64,000 bases of DNA from Whalleya microplaca (taxonomy: Eukaryota; Ascomycota; Sordariomycetes; Xylariales; Xylariaceae): positions 1,177,765 to 1,241,764 of the forward strand of contig MU385712.1 in assembly GCA_022497155.1 (NCBI GenBank), written 5' to 3'. The translations under genes were made by a program, and so were the position numbers. Below, piece after piece: positions 53,909-64,000 of the stretch. The notes under the pieces are model-generated. The model saw only the letters and a program-made list of their open reading frames with translations, searched no databases and had not been told where the DNA came from. The stretch's first letter is position 1. Every line of letters starts with the position of its first letter.

Positions 53909-56900
53909 ATGGATTCCTTGAGAAGACATGGTACTCACGATGCTACTCCGAGTACAGAGGACGATATATCACCAACATCTAGTCCAGTTTCTACAAGTCC
54001 TAACCAGTTCCCTTTGTCACACAATGCCTCACACAATTCCCTGGCTGCTTCCTCAAACCGGTCGCTGTTCTCCAGGCACTTCACGCTTTCTTCACGGCAT
54101 AGTTCATCGTCAGCCGCCTCAACACCGAGGTCCGAAACAAACCCAAAGGGCCCCTTTGGTTTAACCACACTTTACCAACCTACAGCTAGCCATACGATAA
54201 TCGCACATATTGTTTTTGTTCATGGGCTTGGTGGTGGGTCAATACATACATGGTCGAAGGACGAAATACTGTGGCCTCGAGATCTGCTTCCGAAACAAGA
54301 ACCATTCCACAAGGCAGCCATTCACACATTCGGCTATGACTCAGACTTCAAGAAGAGCAGTACTCTTAATATCCAAGATTTCTCTCAGTCATTGCTCAAT
54401 AGCATGGTGAATAACCCAACCATCCATGCTTCCCAAGTATGTATTAACAACTGTATGGCATATAAAGCGTTTAAATATACTCATATAACTTAGTGTCCGA
54501 TCGTGCTTGTTGGTCATAGTATGGGTGGGCTTGTCATGAAGAAAGCTTTCCTTCTTGCTAAACAAACCTCTGCATACGAGGAAATCGCACAAAGAACCAA
54601 AGCCGTTATTTTTGTCGCAACACCGCATTCTGGATCCGAACTTGCACCAGTTCTAGACAAAATATTTCGAATTTCCTCTGGACTGAAGCCATATCTGGAG
54701 AACTTACGGAGAAATTCAGACACTGTCCAATCTATAAACTCTGAGTTTCCTTCACTCTCTCAAGACTTGATGATCCACTCCTTCTACGAAACCAGCCCAC
54801 TCAACGTAGCTGGGATTCGTGATGTTATGGTTGTCCCCAAAGCTGAAGCAGTTTTGAACTATCCACACGCACAATCGGCGCTTCTTTATGGAGACCACCG
54901 AAGCATTTGCAAGTTTACTGATGTCGACGATCACAATTTCATAGCTTTGTGGCAAGCCATATCAGCTTGTGTCAGTCGTTTTGATGGCAGCATTGCCAGA
55001 CCATCAAGTAGTCATTCCTCCGAGATCAGCGACGAACTCAGCAAATATTTGGGCATATGGGAACCACCTGCAGACGAGCTTTTTCGAGTCAGGACCGATA
55101 GACTAGCAGGAACATGCCAATGGCTGTCAGATGACGACCGGTATGAAAGATGGTTAGGTGATCCTGACCCCAAAGTCTTGTGGGTCAGAGGCACTCCAGG
55201 GAGCGGAAAATCGTACGTCGCTGGGTATGTAATAGAACAGTTGGAGAGTGCGAGGAAATGTTGTTGCTACTATTTCTTCAGTCATGGTGACCGTGTCAAG
55301 TCATCAATGGAACACTTCCTCCTATCCATGACATGGCAAATGGCTACTGTTTATCCTGATATTCAGAAGCGCCTACTGCACATATGTAGCAGGGACCGCG
55401 ACGCTGCAAAGGGCGGAGACTATAGGACATTGCAACGGAAATTCTGGGAGCAAGGTATCCTCAAAGCTGATCTAGATCGAGATGTTGTTTGGGTTATTGA
55501 TGCATTCGACGAATGTCGATCCGCCCCGGAGCTCGGTAAGTTCCTACTTCGTGTATTAGAGAAGACACGTTGCCGCATCAGGATTCTAGTCACATCGCGG
55601 AACTCGCATGGTGATTACCAACTATCTCTAAACCATGTCACTCCTCGTGATATTGATACAGAAGATACACAGCTTGACATTGCGAGATATCTTGATGAAA
55701 ATGAGCATAAAGTGCCCGGGTCAACGCCACAAGAGCGGAAGTTTATGCGAGAACGGATATTAGAGAAGTCCAACGGCTGCTTCTTATGGGCTATCCTTGT
55801 TCTCAAACGACTAGCTAAGATTGTTGGTTCTCGTGCACGCTTAAGAGCCTTGGAGGAGATGCCCCCAGGAATGGATCGACTATATTCTAGGATTGTGGCT
55901 TCGATGTCTGCCAAGGAGAAGGATATGTCGAAGATAATTCTAACATGGGTTGCCTGCGCAATTCGCCCCCTAACAGCCACAGAACTCAAGTATATCCTAG
56001 AAAGGACAACTATGGACGATATTGACGACATAGAAACTATAATATCGAAGTACTGTCACGACTTGGTGTACGTCGACAAGAACTCGGTTGTGAACATGCG
56101 ACATGCAAGTGCAAGGCGTTTCTTGTTGCGTCGGGATATCAACTCCGAATTCTCTACCGATTTAACGATCCAGGAGGAGGCTGCACACAAAGCACTTTCC
56201 ATGGCGTGTTTGGAATACCTCAATGGGCCTGAAATGAAAGCTAAACCCAAAAGAAAGATGATTGCTTCATCGCAACCGCGGTCCGCATTCGTCAACTATG
56301 CCTGCCAAGCTGTCCATGAACACGTCAACAGAAGCTCGGCACTTGACTCGGACATTCTCAGGGAACTTGCCGCCTTTCTTAAGTCCAATGTCCTCTCGTG
56401 GTTGGAATATTTGGCTACTCTGAGCGATTTGGAGACCATACTTCAATTTGCACAGGTGTTAAAAACATTTCTTCGCCGCAAATCCCGAGTAGATCTCCTA
56501 CTTGGTGACGAGGTTGTGATTATTGACACGTGGGCAACCGACCTTGTCAAGCTCGTTAGTAAATTTGGTACGCAACTGCTGATGCACCCGGAGTCTATCC
56601 TTCAACTGATCCCGCCATTTTGCCCTTCGGACTCTGGACTCTTCTCTCAATTTGGGCGAACTCCTGGTGCGGTGATATCTGTTCTGGGCTTATCGAAGAC
56701 AACCTGGGATGATTGCCTCTGTACGCTGGTTTTGAGTGATCCCCAAACGCCATCATCAGGAAAAGTTGTGAGGGAACGCCTGCACTCACTAGGGACCTCG
56801 GACCTGTCTTTCTGCATTGGCACATCTATTGGCAGAATCGTAGTATTCAACGACAAAACGTGTCTAGAGGAGAGAGCCATCAACCATGGGGCAGCTGTGA

Positions 56901-58771
56901 TTCATTTACAATATGCTGTTTCTGGCTCCTTACTTGCCAGTGCTAGCAAAAGGATGATTCGTATTTGGAATACGGAAACGTGGGAGCAGCAATGGCAAAT
57001 CCCTCTTAGATTTGCTTGCTTGGCAGTGGCTTTTGTCGATGACGATCAGCTTCTCCTAGTCGCGCTCAAAAACAACACGTTATTAACTATTAATCTTGTA
57101 GATCAATCACAGGCTGAAACACTATGGACAGATATCCTGGACGATCCTCATCGACAATGCTATCATGGAACTTCTGCGCAATTTGCGTCTTTCAACACTG
57201 ATCTTGGATTATTAGCTATAGGATATTCCTGTCGGCCCGTTCTTGTCTATAATTATGATTTGGATACGTATCAGGTATTCCATCACAAGGATGGACTCTC
57301 CGAATTCGTGGAGGAGAACTCAAACGTAAACTTATCATCGATGGTGTTCAGCAAACTCCCAGATACCTCTTTGTTGGCCGTGAGCTATAGCACATCAGAG
57401 CTGGTGCTTTTCGACACCGAGGCTGGCACAATACAGGCAACAGTATCTTCGGCTTTCTTTTCACGCCTTGTATCGTCTCCTGACGGCAGAACTTTAGCTG
57501 CTGTACGAATGGATGGGGCAATTGAGCTATATGACTTCGAGACTCTCCATAAACTATACAGAATCCGCCCAGACGAGGGCGCCGTAGCCGCACTGGCTTT
57601 TACTGCAGACAGCACTCGATTTCTCGTTATCAGGGCAGGCGGCCACCATTGCCGCATTTGGGACCCAGCAAGTCTCTACCGTAGAGATGTCGGCCACAAT
57701 AGTGTTAGGTCTCCATCATTGGGCAGTGGAAGCCAAGATGGAGTCCTTGAGGAGCCGGATGATGCAGTTTCCACAATCAATTCAATTGCCTGTGATATGA
57801 AAGGGGAACATTTCTTCTTGGGCAAGGATGACCATTCCGTGTCCGTCTACGATTCCAAAACAGGATTGTTGGATGGTATTCTCCTGTCTCATGTAGCTCC
57901 CATTAAGGGGATCCATTTTGCCACCCAAGGGCCAAAGCAATTGATATTAAGTGTGGATTCAGCCGGATTTCTCGCCGTCAACGCTATCATAAGATCTAAA
58001 AATGGATGGGTTACCGAGGAGCTATTTACATACAAAGCAACTGTTACTGGCGTGCAGCAGTTTTTGTGTGATAAAAGTTCCACGCATGTGTTGGTCTGCT
58101 CAAATGATGAAGCAACACTCTTGTCAATGATGACAGGAGAGCGTGTCGGAATGCAAGTCGACTGCAGGAACCAAAGTAATGAGGTATACGTTTGGGCTCA
58201 ACATCCAACTGACGACGCGTTAATATTGTATATTACAACTTGTACTGTTCACATCTATCGTTGGTCGACTATGGAGTGCATTACTAGTACATCGAATGGC
58301 ATCCGACTAGCTGAGAATGGCTTGACTGGACTGCAGGTTTCAACAGCAACCACTATTTTTAATGGTGCAAGCGCTGTCTTGGTCACAAAGCATGCTGCCC
58401 CTGGCCAGCGTGGTAAGTCGGTGACCAAGTGTTTCGCTGGGAATACATTGTCTACTGAATCCACCACTGTCTCGCCGTTGGTCGAGTTTCAGGAGGTCTG
58501 CGATATCATGGATATGATTATCGGTTCATATCGGGATCGTGTTGTGTTTCTTCATACAGACGGCTGGATTTGCTCTGTCAAAGCTAATGGATTAAAAGAA
58601 GGTGAAGGAATTTTACACCATTTTGCGCCGCCAGTCGATTGGTTACGGACAAATAGAGATCTTTTAATCAAGGTGTCAAGACTGGGTGATGTTTTATTTG
58701 TAGTAAAGGGAGAAGTTGCTATTGTCAAGAGAGGACTAGGGAGGGCTGCCCTATTAAAGTTGCAGAATTAA
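53909..58771 (+). CDS. NOD-like receptor: serine-hydrolase domain, NACHT NTPase, WD40-like repeats
   Basis: Exons 53909-54436 and 54494-58771 (57-nt intron, donor GTATGT, acceptor ACTTAG); 1601 residues. Residues 1-90 are Ser-rich and disordered. Residues about 95-340 form an alpha/beta hydrolase of the SesB/PGAP1-like lipase type: IVFVHGLGGGSIHTW, nucleophile Ser185 in VLVGHSMGG, FVATPHSGS, and a candidate catalytic His311 in YGDHRSICKF. The NACHT NTPase follows: Walker A GTPGSGKS (409-416), Walker B VVWVIDAFDEC (507-517) and a winged-helix-like region ending in the motif WVACAIRPLTATELKYIL. From about residue 940 to the end are divergent WD40-like blades (RMIRIWNTETWEQQW, GAIELYDFETLHKLY). 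Fungal NLRs of this build act in heterokaryon incompatibility or innate immunity, with the repeats sensing and the N-terminal enzyme executing. The gene is uninterrupted. Confidence 0.92.
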
Positions 58772-58990
58772 TACCCGTTAACTTTGTGAAATCTAAATCT
58801 GGTTGTGTATAGAGCCTTTGGAGGATGTTGCTTCAAGTAACAAACAGTACAGTGCGTGGATCGCCCAACCTCCTATACCCAGTCTAACATGCCCAAGTTC
58901 GAGACAAAGTATATTTGCCAGAAATCTCCCATAGTTCCAGCAGCGATATTATCATCAACAGTCTCATCCCTAGAAAGACCTGTGCTCGTA
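58772..58990. other. Convergent 3' spacer
   Basis: Only about 220 bp separate the stop codons of the NLR and the MFS transporter. Confidence 0.6.
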
Positions 58991-60676
58991 CTACGTGTGA
59001 CTTTCACTATTTATATTGGATGCGTTAACCTGTTCTTGTCGTCTCCTTTTCTCTCTCCACTGTCGCCCGTATTTCAGTAGGATGATCATACCGATTCCCT
59101 GCAAGCCTCCTACCAGAATCGCTAGTAGACTAAAGTACCATCCCCATCCCAGAGCATCCACTAAAGGTTGAAGCACTGCTGTACCTATTCCACTGAGCCC
59201 ACTGCGAATGAGAGAGGCCGCAGCTGATGCTGTGCTGGGTTGATCTGGGTAGACATCAACGAGTAGGGTATTAAAAGCAAAGAACAAGAACGACTGTAGA
59301 AACCCTATTATACTCTGTAGGATAAGTAGTACTGCAGGATGAGCTTTCTCGTGGATAGCCCACCCTAGCCCTCCAATGCCGACATGCGTACCGACAAATA
59401 CCAACCATTGCTCGCGGATACGCGCCCGCTCGATTGGAAACCCATCAACTCGATGGCTATCAGGTGGAAGGCCCTCTTCGCTTGCAGTACGGCGATATCG
59501 GGCGTTCATCCAGGGCCCAGCAACCAATCCGGCTATCACAATAGTTAAGGCACTAGGCAGATATGCTAATCCAATTTCTAGTGAAGACCAGCCATATATG
59601 TTCCCATATACTTGAGGCCAAGATGCGGTAACACAGTACCACACCGCATAATTGCAACTTGCAAGCCAAAGGATAAGACTCGTGTCCTTCCACAGCATTA
59701 CAGAAAGGCAGGCGAGTGGATTAGGCAAAGTGAAATGCTTCTTTGCCCCATTTCCCTGTACATTGTCAATGTGTTGAGTCGTCGCGGTGCCACTTTCTCT
59801 CCCGCCGCATGGTGCCTTGACTTTCTTAGTTCTGTCGTCACTGACATATTCGATGTCCTTCGGATAACCCTGGAGGCGCCATCGTGGTCCGAGTAGAATC
59901 CAACCTGACAGACCCTTCTTTGTCACTCTCTTGCCTTCTCCGCCGTTCCCAACAACTTTTCTCGCTGTCTCTGGGAGGCACACCGAAACTAGCACCATAT
60001 TGACGGCCCCGAATACCGTTAATGCCAAGAAAACATATTCGACTCCTTCGCTTCTCCATGCTATGAGACCACCCAATGTAGGGCCCAAAACAGTGCCTAC
60101 ATTGGAGGCACTGATCGTTGGTCCAATCATTGTACCTCTCTCGGCAGGAATGCATACATCGCTCACCACACCATATGTGATGCTTGCACTTGCGCTAGCT
60201 CCCAACGCTTGTACAGCACGCATGAGGAGCAGCACGACGTACGACTTCCTCGCTACATCGTTGATAGTCAACCCTAGGCTGCCAACAGTATACACAACGC
60301 ATGTAAAAAGGGCCACAACACGCCGACCATATGTATCGGCGGTTGGCGCGAATATTGCCGGCATGATAGCTGCGACAATCACGTAGAGAGTTAATGTCAG
60401 GTTGACAGCTTGTTGCGTAACATCATACTGGGTTCGAAGAAGCGGAAGCAGGGGCAGGTAGATATTGGCAGTGAGAGGGGAAACAAGGCTAACGACTCCA
60501 ATGATACCAGTGAGCAGGCGCTTGTGTCTCCTTGTAAACACCGTGTAAGGTTTTTCTGCCTGGCTCATTTGCATGACTGGCTCAGGGTCTGCAATGTTGG
60601 ATGGGTTGGAGTTTGAAACCTGCCTCGTCAAGATTTCCCCTCCATCGTTACCGGCCTTCTCATTGCAAGTTTCCAT
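58991..60676 (-). CDS. MFS drug:H+ antiporter-type transporter (DHA1)
   Basis: Single exon, 561 residues. Cytosolic N-terminus, then LLTGIIGVVSLVSPLTANIYLPLLP, which is the helix 1 pattern of DHA1 (12-helix) multidrug exporters. After helix 2 comes APTADTYGRR (motif A); LLLMRAVQALGASASASITYG is the helix 4 motif B; MIGPTISASNVGTVLGPTLGGLIAW is motif C of antiporters in helix 5. A cytosolic loop of about 90 residues (Lys/Gly/Arg-rich) separates the two halves. The second half ends WYFSLLAILVGGLQGIGMIILLKYGRQW. Close in look to fungal quinidine-resistance and secondary-metabolite exporters. Likely plasma membrane; the cargo cannot be told. An intact cluster next to it is not seen. Confidence 0.9.
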   Translation of the reverse strand: METCNEKAGNDGGEILTRQVSNSNPSNIADPEPVMQMSQAEKPYTVFTRRHKRLLTGIIGVVSLVSPLTANIYLPLLPLLRTQYDVTQQAVNLTLTLYVIVAAIMPAIFAPTADTYGRRVVALFTCVVYTVGSLGLTINDVARKSYVVLLLMRAVQALGASASASITYGVVSDVCIPAERGTMIGPTISASNVGTVLGPTLGGLIAWRSEGVEYVFLALTVFGAVNMVLVSVCLPETARKVVGNGGEGKRVTKKGLSGWILLGPRWRLQGYPKDIEYVSDDRTKKVKAPCGGRESGTATTQHIDNVQGNGAKKHFTLPNPLACLSVMLWKDTSLILWLASCNYAVWYCVTASWPQVYGNIYGWSSLEIGLAYLPSALTIVIAGLVAGPWMNARYRRTASEEGLPPDSHRVDGFPIERARIREQWLVFVGTHVGIGGLGWAIHEKAHPAVLLILQSIIGFLQSFLFFAFNTLLVDVYPDQPSTASAAASLIRSGLSGIGTAVLQPLVDALGWGWYFSLLAILVGGLQGIGMIILLKYGRQWREKRRRQEQVNASNINSESHT

Positions 60677-61853
60677 TGGTCAGGGTCCGGTGTGTGTGTG
60701 TAGTCTGAATTTCAGGAACGTATATTCTCAATAGGTCAGGTAATACAAGACTTACGACTTAGAGTTTATAATGCATGTATGTCTCACAAACTTCGAACGT
60801 CAAAGTAACAGCTACCAATATGAGAATATTCACGCCGTGCTATTGTGCGGGGTGTGCATTCCAGGCATGCATCACCGAACCAACTACTTTTCTTGGCGGC
60901 GTATGCACTGTAACGGCCCAACAAAGATGTACGCAGGGATTTTCGCGCGATCTAGATCCAAAAATAATACTACTGGAATTGTTACCCTGCTATATAAATA
61001 ATACGCTCGGCAAACTGAAATTCAGAAACTTATACATAGTCAAGCCTATCAATACTATGAATATAGTTTATAAGCTCATGACTATTACAGTAGTTAGGCG
61101 TATTACTAGGGAGATATCATTACCATAATCCTAGTAGGCGATGCCTTACATATATACCTAGCTTTAGATGTAAGGTATTTTACTAGCCGCACCCAGGTTG
61201 ACATATTTTGACCTTGATCGTGTTCATGAAGGTTATAAGCATCGAAGCTACGCTATTATAGCATATTTTGAAGGAACAGTGTATAAGAGGGACCACCATC
61301 CACATATTTGAGAATGGCGTCGTCAGTCATCGTCCAACCCTTTTAGGCGAGCACCTATCGATATTCATGAGAAAATGCTATAGGGCTGAGGCAAACTGCC
61401 TTATGGATCGGATGTAACGGCTTTATAGCTAGATACATTGCAATTCCATGGCATATGAGGATGTCGACTGAATTCGATGAGTTCTGAGCTGCCAGGGATA
61501 GTCTTTGTTACTCATGTCGCTGCACCGTTCATAAAGGCATTAAGTATATTTGCTGTAAACGTATTATTTTGCCGCGCCGCAGATAGGAAAAGGTGGCTGG
61601 GTATCAGCTGGGACTAACATAACGCATCCCTGGATATCGATGCTGTCTCATTAGTTTCCCATTCGGTCTACTGTTGCGTGGCTTGTTAAGGCCCCATATC
61701 TCTGGCTATATAAACCAGGGCTGTGCCTCAGTTAAATCTAGCAATGATATTTCCTTGAGCGTAAGCACTACAATAAATAAATCCTCAAAATTTGCGTCCA
61801 TTTCAATATTTCTGCCCTCCAGCTACACGTTTATTGTGGATTCTTGTGTCACC
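60677..61853. other. Intergenic, no gene seen
   Basis: 1.2 kb between divergent genes. A frame at 60775-61128 of 117 codons has no family resemblance and unusual composition; left out. Confidence 0.5.
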
Positions 61854-62648
61854 ATGCCCGATGATAGGGGTCTCAAAATCATCAATGCGAGCCTTTTCCG
61901 CATGGCCACAAAGTCAATGGCCCAGGCCTACATAATACTGGGCTATAAAACGCACCATGGACTGCTTGAGGATGTCCTGGAAACCCCATGGGCTTTAATC
62001 GAGCAAGCCGCTGAAGCAACTTGGCCCTCAGTGCCCGGGGCACCTTCACCTCCACGGCCGCCTCATAATCGTGAAGACTGGGGACACCTCTGGGGCTCGT
62101 ACGACGCAGTGACCGACATTGCATCGCCATTTGCGATTGAGCTGATTAAGGCGTATCCAGAGGCAAAGGTCGTCGTCGTCCAGCGAGACTTTGACTCATG
62201 GTGGCCTAGCTTTGTATCTCAAGTGCGCGACCCTGTTATGAAGCAGCCCATGTCGGGTATTATTGCATTCATAACTTATAGGCTACTCGGGGATCGGCCT
62301 ATACATGCAATGAGGAAGGTCATTCTCGGCTTGTTCAATGTCAGGACTAGGCTGGAAGTCAATGAAACACGTGCCCGGGAAGTATATAACGCCTATTTCA
62401 GCCACATACGCCAACTGGTCCCTCCTGAGAGGAGATTGGAGTACAAGATGGGATCTGGCTGGGAACCACTGTGCACATTCTTAGGTGTCGAAGAGCCGAA
62501 TGTGCCATTCCCACGAGCAAATGACAAAACTGTACATTCAGAAGAGGTTAGGTCGAGACAGAAAAAGGTTTTCCTCAATGGCATGAAAATTGCTGGGCCC
62601 TTCATTCTCGTTGTTGCTGGTATCGCCTTGGCTTGGCTATATTCCTGA
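61854..62648 (+). CDS. Sulfotransferase-fold protein with C-terminal membrane anchor
   Basis: From the ATG at 61854 (MPDDRGLKIINASLFRMATKSM) the protein has 264 residues; the frame is open upstream, but the extension looks like 5' leader. It fits the fungal family often labelled sulfotransferase 4 (Pfam PF17784). The N-terminal loop with Arg and Ser/Thr (SLFRMATKSM) replaces the PAPS-binding GxGRTGTxS. The segments DWGHLWGSYDAVTDIASPFAIELIKAYPEAKVVVVQRDFDSWW and WEPLCTFLGVEEPNVPFPRAND are conserved. The end, KIAGPFILVVAGIALAWLYS, is one membrane helix, suggesting a tail-anchored protein. The glycine-poor loop makes real sulfotransferase activity uncertain. Many relatives sit in secondary-metabolite regions; here the nearest candidate partner is the MFS exporter 1.2 kb away, divergently transcribed. 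Confidence 0.85.
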   Translation: MPDDRGLKIINASLFRMATKSMAQAYIILGYKTHHGLLEDVLETPWALIEQAAEATWPSVPGAPSPPRPPHNREDWGHLWGSYDAVTDIASPFAIELIKAYPEAKVVVVQRDFDSWWPSFVSQVRDPVMKQPMSGIIAFITYRLLGDRPIHAMRKVILGLFNVRTRLEVNETRAREVYNAYFSHIRQLVPPERRLEYKMGSGWEPLCTFLGVEEPNVPFPRANDKTVHSEEVRSRQKKVFLNGMKIAGPFILVVAGIALAWLYS

Positions 62649-63473
62649 GGAGTCAGAACCTTTCCTATTCGAGTGCTATGATTCGAATAGGAAATCTCCG
62701 ATGTGAGTTTGGCGTTTTACTGCATCATCTAGATTTCGCTGAGTTGAGCCACTTCTCCTATCGTGATACCACGGATTAAAAGTGTTCCAAATTGTATAGA
62801 TGTCGGCGTTGAATTGAGGGTCAAAGACTGGTACAGTACAAGGCACGAATAGCAGCATTGTGTATATAACAGGCCATCTGCCACTCTAGAATAGCTGAGC
62901 CTCAATACAATCTTAGTCTCATTAAACCTGTATTTCAACAGTCGGAATGTGGCTCTCGATATTGTATTCCGCGTGTCAGCGATTAGTTCTCAGCACGCTT
63001 GATTTGGCTAGTTGGGCAGAATATTGTCAAGTTTTCAGAGCAGATCACATGCTCAAAGTATTTACTCGTGAAGGCCCTATACGATCCAAGTTAAGATTCA
63101 AGGGTGGTGAAATGAGATGCCGGCTTCAAGATGTATACTGTGAGTAACAACTATAATGCTCTTTGTAAGTGGACTAAGCTACCGTCATCATTAGAGATTT
63201 GAATAGGCTTCAATTATCCCAGCTACTTTCACAATTCCATTATTTCCCTTTTATACGTGTGACGTTCATCATGCCTTTTACGTATCCTAGCACGTAAGGT
63301 AGGCTTTTATCATTTCTTCTGCAATATGTCCCTGTGCAGCTTCTGCTTACCTTGACTACAATGAAACAAGGAAGTTTTTCAAACACTCAGCCTGCCATTC
63401 CCTTAAGCTGTCAGATATACCATTATGTTGACTTAATCTCCCCCAACTATCCACTAGCAGCGACCTCACCAGC
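62649..63473. other. Intergenic, no gene seen
   Basis: Short frames only; 3' flanks of the two convergent neighbours. Confidence 0.5.
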
Positions 63474-64000
63474 TCAGCCATGCTTCTTATCATCTTCGCT
63501 CTCATACTTCTCTAACCACTCAACGTCGGTACCATCCGGTGCTGTATGTAGCGGTTTTTCGATCGCCCGTTTCCAAAACTCCATGCTCTGAGCCCCAATC
63601 TGACCCAACGTGTCCCGAGTCCGAACGAGCGCATCGTAGAAACCTCTCGCCTCCTTTTCCAGCCCCAACACGCGAAGGCATCTGATGATGCGCGTGATGC
63701 GCAGGTGATTGTGATCCATGCGTCTCACCCAGCGGGCGAAGTTCTCCGCATTGTTGTTCTTCGCCGTCACAGTAACACGTCCCGCATCCGCATCCGCATC
63801 TCCCTGCGGCTTGATCTCAAAGCCGTAGAAGGCCAGGATGCGCTCGAACGCACGTCTGAGATTGCTCCTCAGCCCATCGTGTTGACGGAAGTATAGAAAG
63901 GTCTCCTCGTCGATGACGGGGGCCAGGTCGTTGAAGAGAGAGCCCTCGGGGAGCGGGAAGAGCGTCTGGATGTAGTCGTGTTGGGTCTCCAGGCGCGTGT
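63474..64000 (-). CDS. OGFr-domain protein, C-terminal part, cut by window edge
   Basis: The frame is open from the right edge to TGA at 63474; the 5' part lies beyond base 64000. The visible 175 residues begin TRLETQHDYIQTLFPLPEGS and continue LRRAFERILAFYGFEIKP, MDHNHLRITRIIRCLRVLGL and ALVRTRDTLGQIGAQSMEFW. This is the pattern of the opioid growth factor receptor conserved region (OGFr_N, PF04664): LE..H.YIQWLFP, followed by AF.RML.FYG and N..RITRIL..L...G. Fungal members are common and of unknown role; the animal receptor name should not be taken as function. An acidic Lys-rich tail (KYESEDDKKHG) ends the protein. It has the high third-position GC of the conserved genes of the window. Confidence 0.88.
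   Translation of the reverse strand, partial: TRLETQHDYIQTLFPLPEGSLFNDLAPVIDEETFLYFRQHDGLRSNLRRAFERILAFYGFEIKPQGDADADAGRVTVTAKNNNAENFARWVRRMDHNHLRITRIIRCLRVLGLEKEARGFYDALVRTRDTLGQIGAQSMEFWKRAIEKPLHTAPDGTDVEWLEKYESEDDKKHG

Noticed and set aside
60775..61128. 117-codon plus-strand frame
   Set aside because: No family resemblance, odd composition, no splice partners; probably random in AT-rich DNA.

Overview
The window reads as nuclear DNA of a filamentous ascomycete (Pezizomycotina). Genes carry short introns (about 55-200 nt) with GTAAGT/GTATGT-like donors and YAG acceptors. Families typical of that group appear together: a lipase-NACHT-WD40 NOD-like receptor, fungal MFS transporters, a peroxisomal ABC half-transporter, DPH3, an AP-3 sigma subunit and small secreted cysteine-rich proteins. 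I cannot name the species. Exon borders below were worked out by hand from splice signals, frame and family resemblance.

The layout is a mosaic. GC-rich blocks hold conserved genes: bZIP factor, AP-3 sigma, a small conserved protein and a disordered conserved protein (11.9-17.3 kb); a small secreted or anchored protein, DPH3, peroxisomal ABC transporter and sugar transporter (42-49.7 kb); and an OGFr-domain gene cut by the right edge. Between them lie long AT-rich, gene-poor stretches (0-8 kb, 28-33.6 kb, 35.4-42 kb, 49.8-51.3 kb) with repeats, a hAT-type non-autonomous element with 8-bp target duplications, an inverted-repeat element, microsatellites and gene relics (a polyketide synthase fragment and a broken DUF1254/DUF1214 gene).

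The accessory genes are the most interesting part. At 33.8-35.3 kb (minus) a 507-residue protein joins a ribosome-inactivating-protein-like rRNA N-glycosylase domain to two DUF6598-like beta-rich modules, an arrangement I associate with grasses. At 53.9-58.8 kb (plus) a 1601-residue NOD-like receptor combines a serine-hydrolase domain, a NACHT NTPase and a WD40-like C-terminal half; it is divergently arranged with a fructosamine-kinase-like gene. Two ankyrin genes, one with an F-box-like N-terminus, a Baeyer-Villiger monooxygenase, a 742-residue five-exon secreted protein and two small cysteine-rich secreted proteins complete the set. Together they suggest a conflict, secretion and secondary-metabolism compartment. 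That is inference from gene content, not from expression data.
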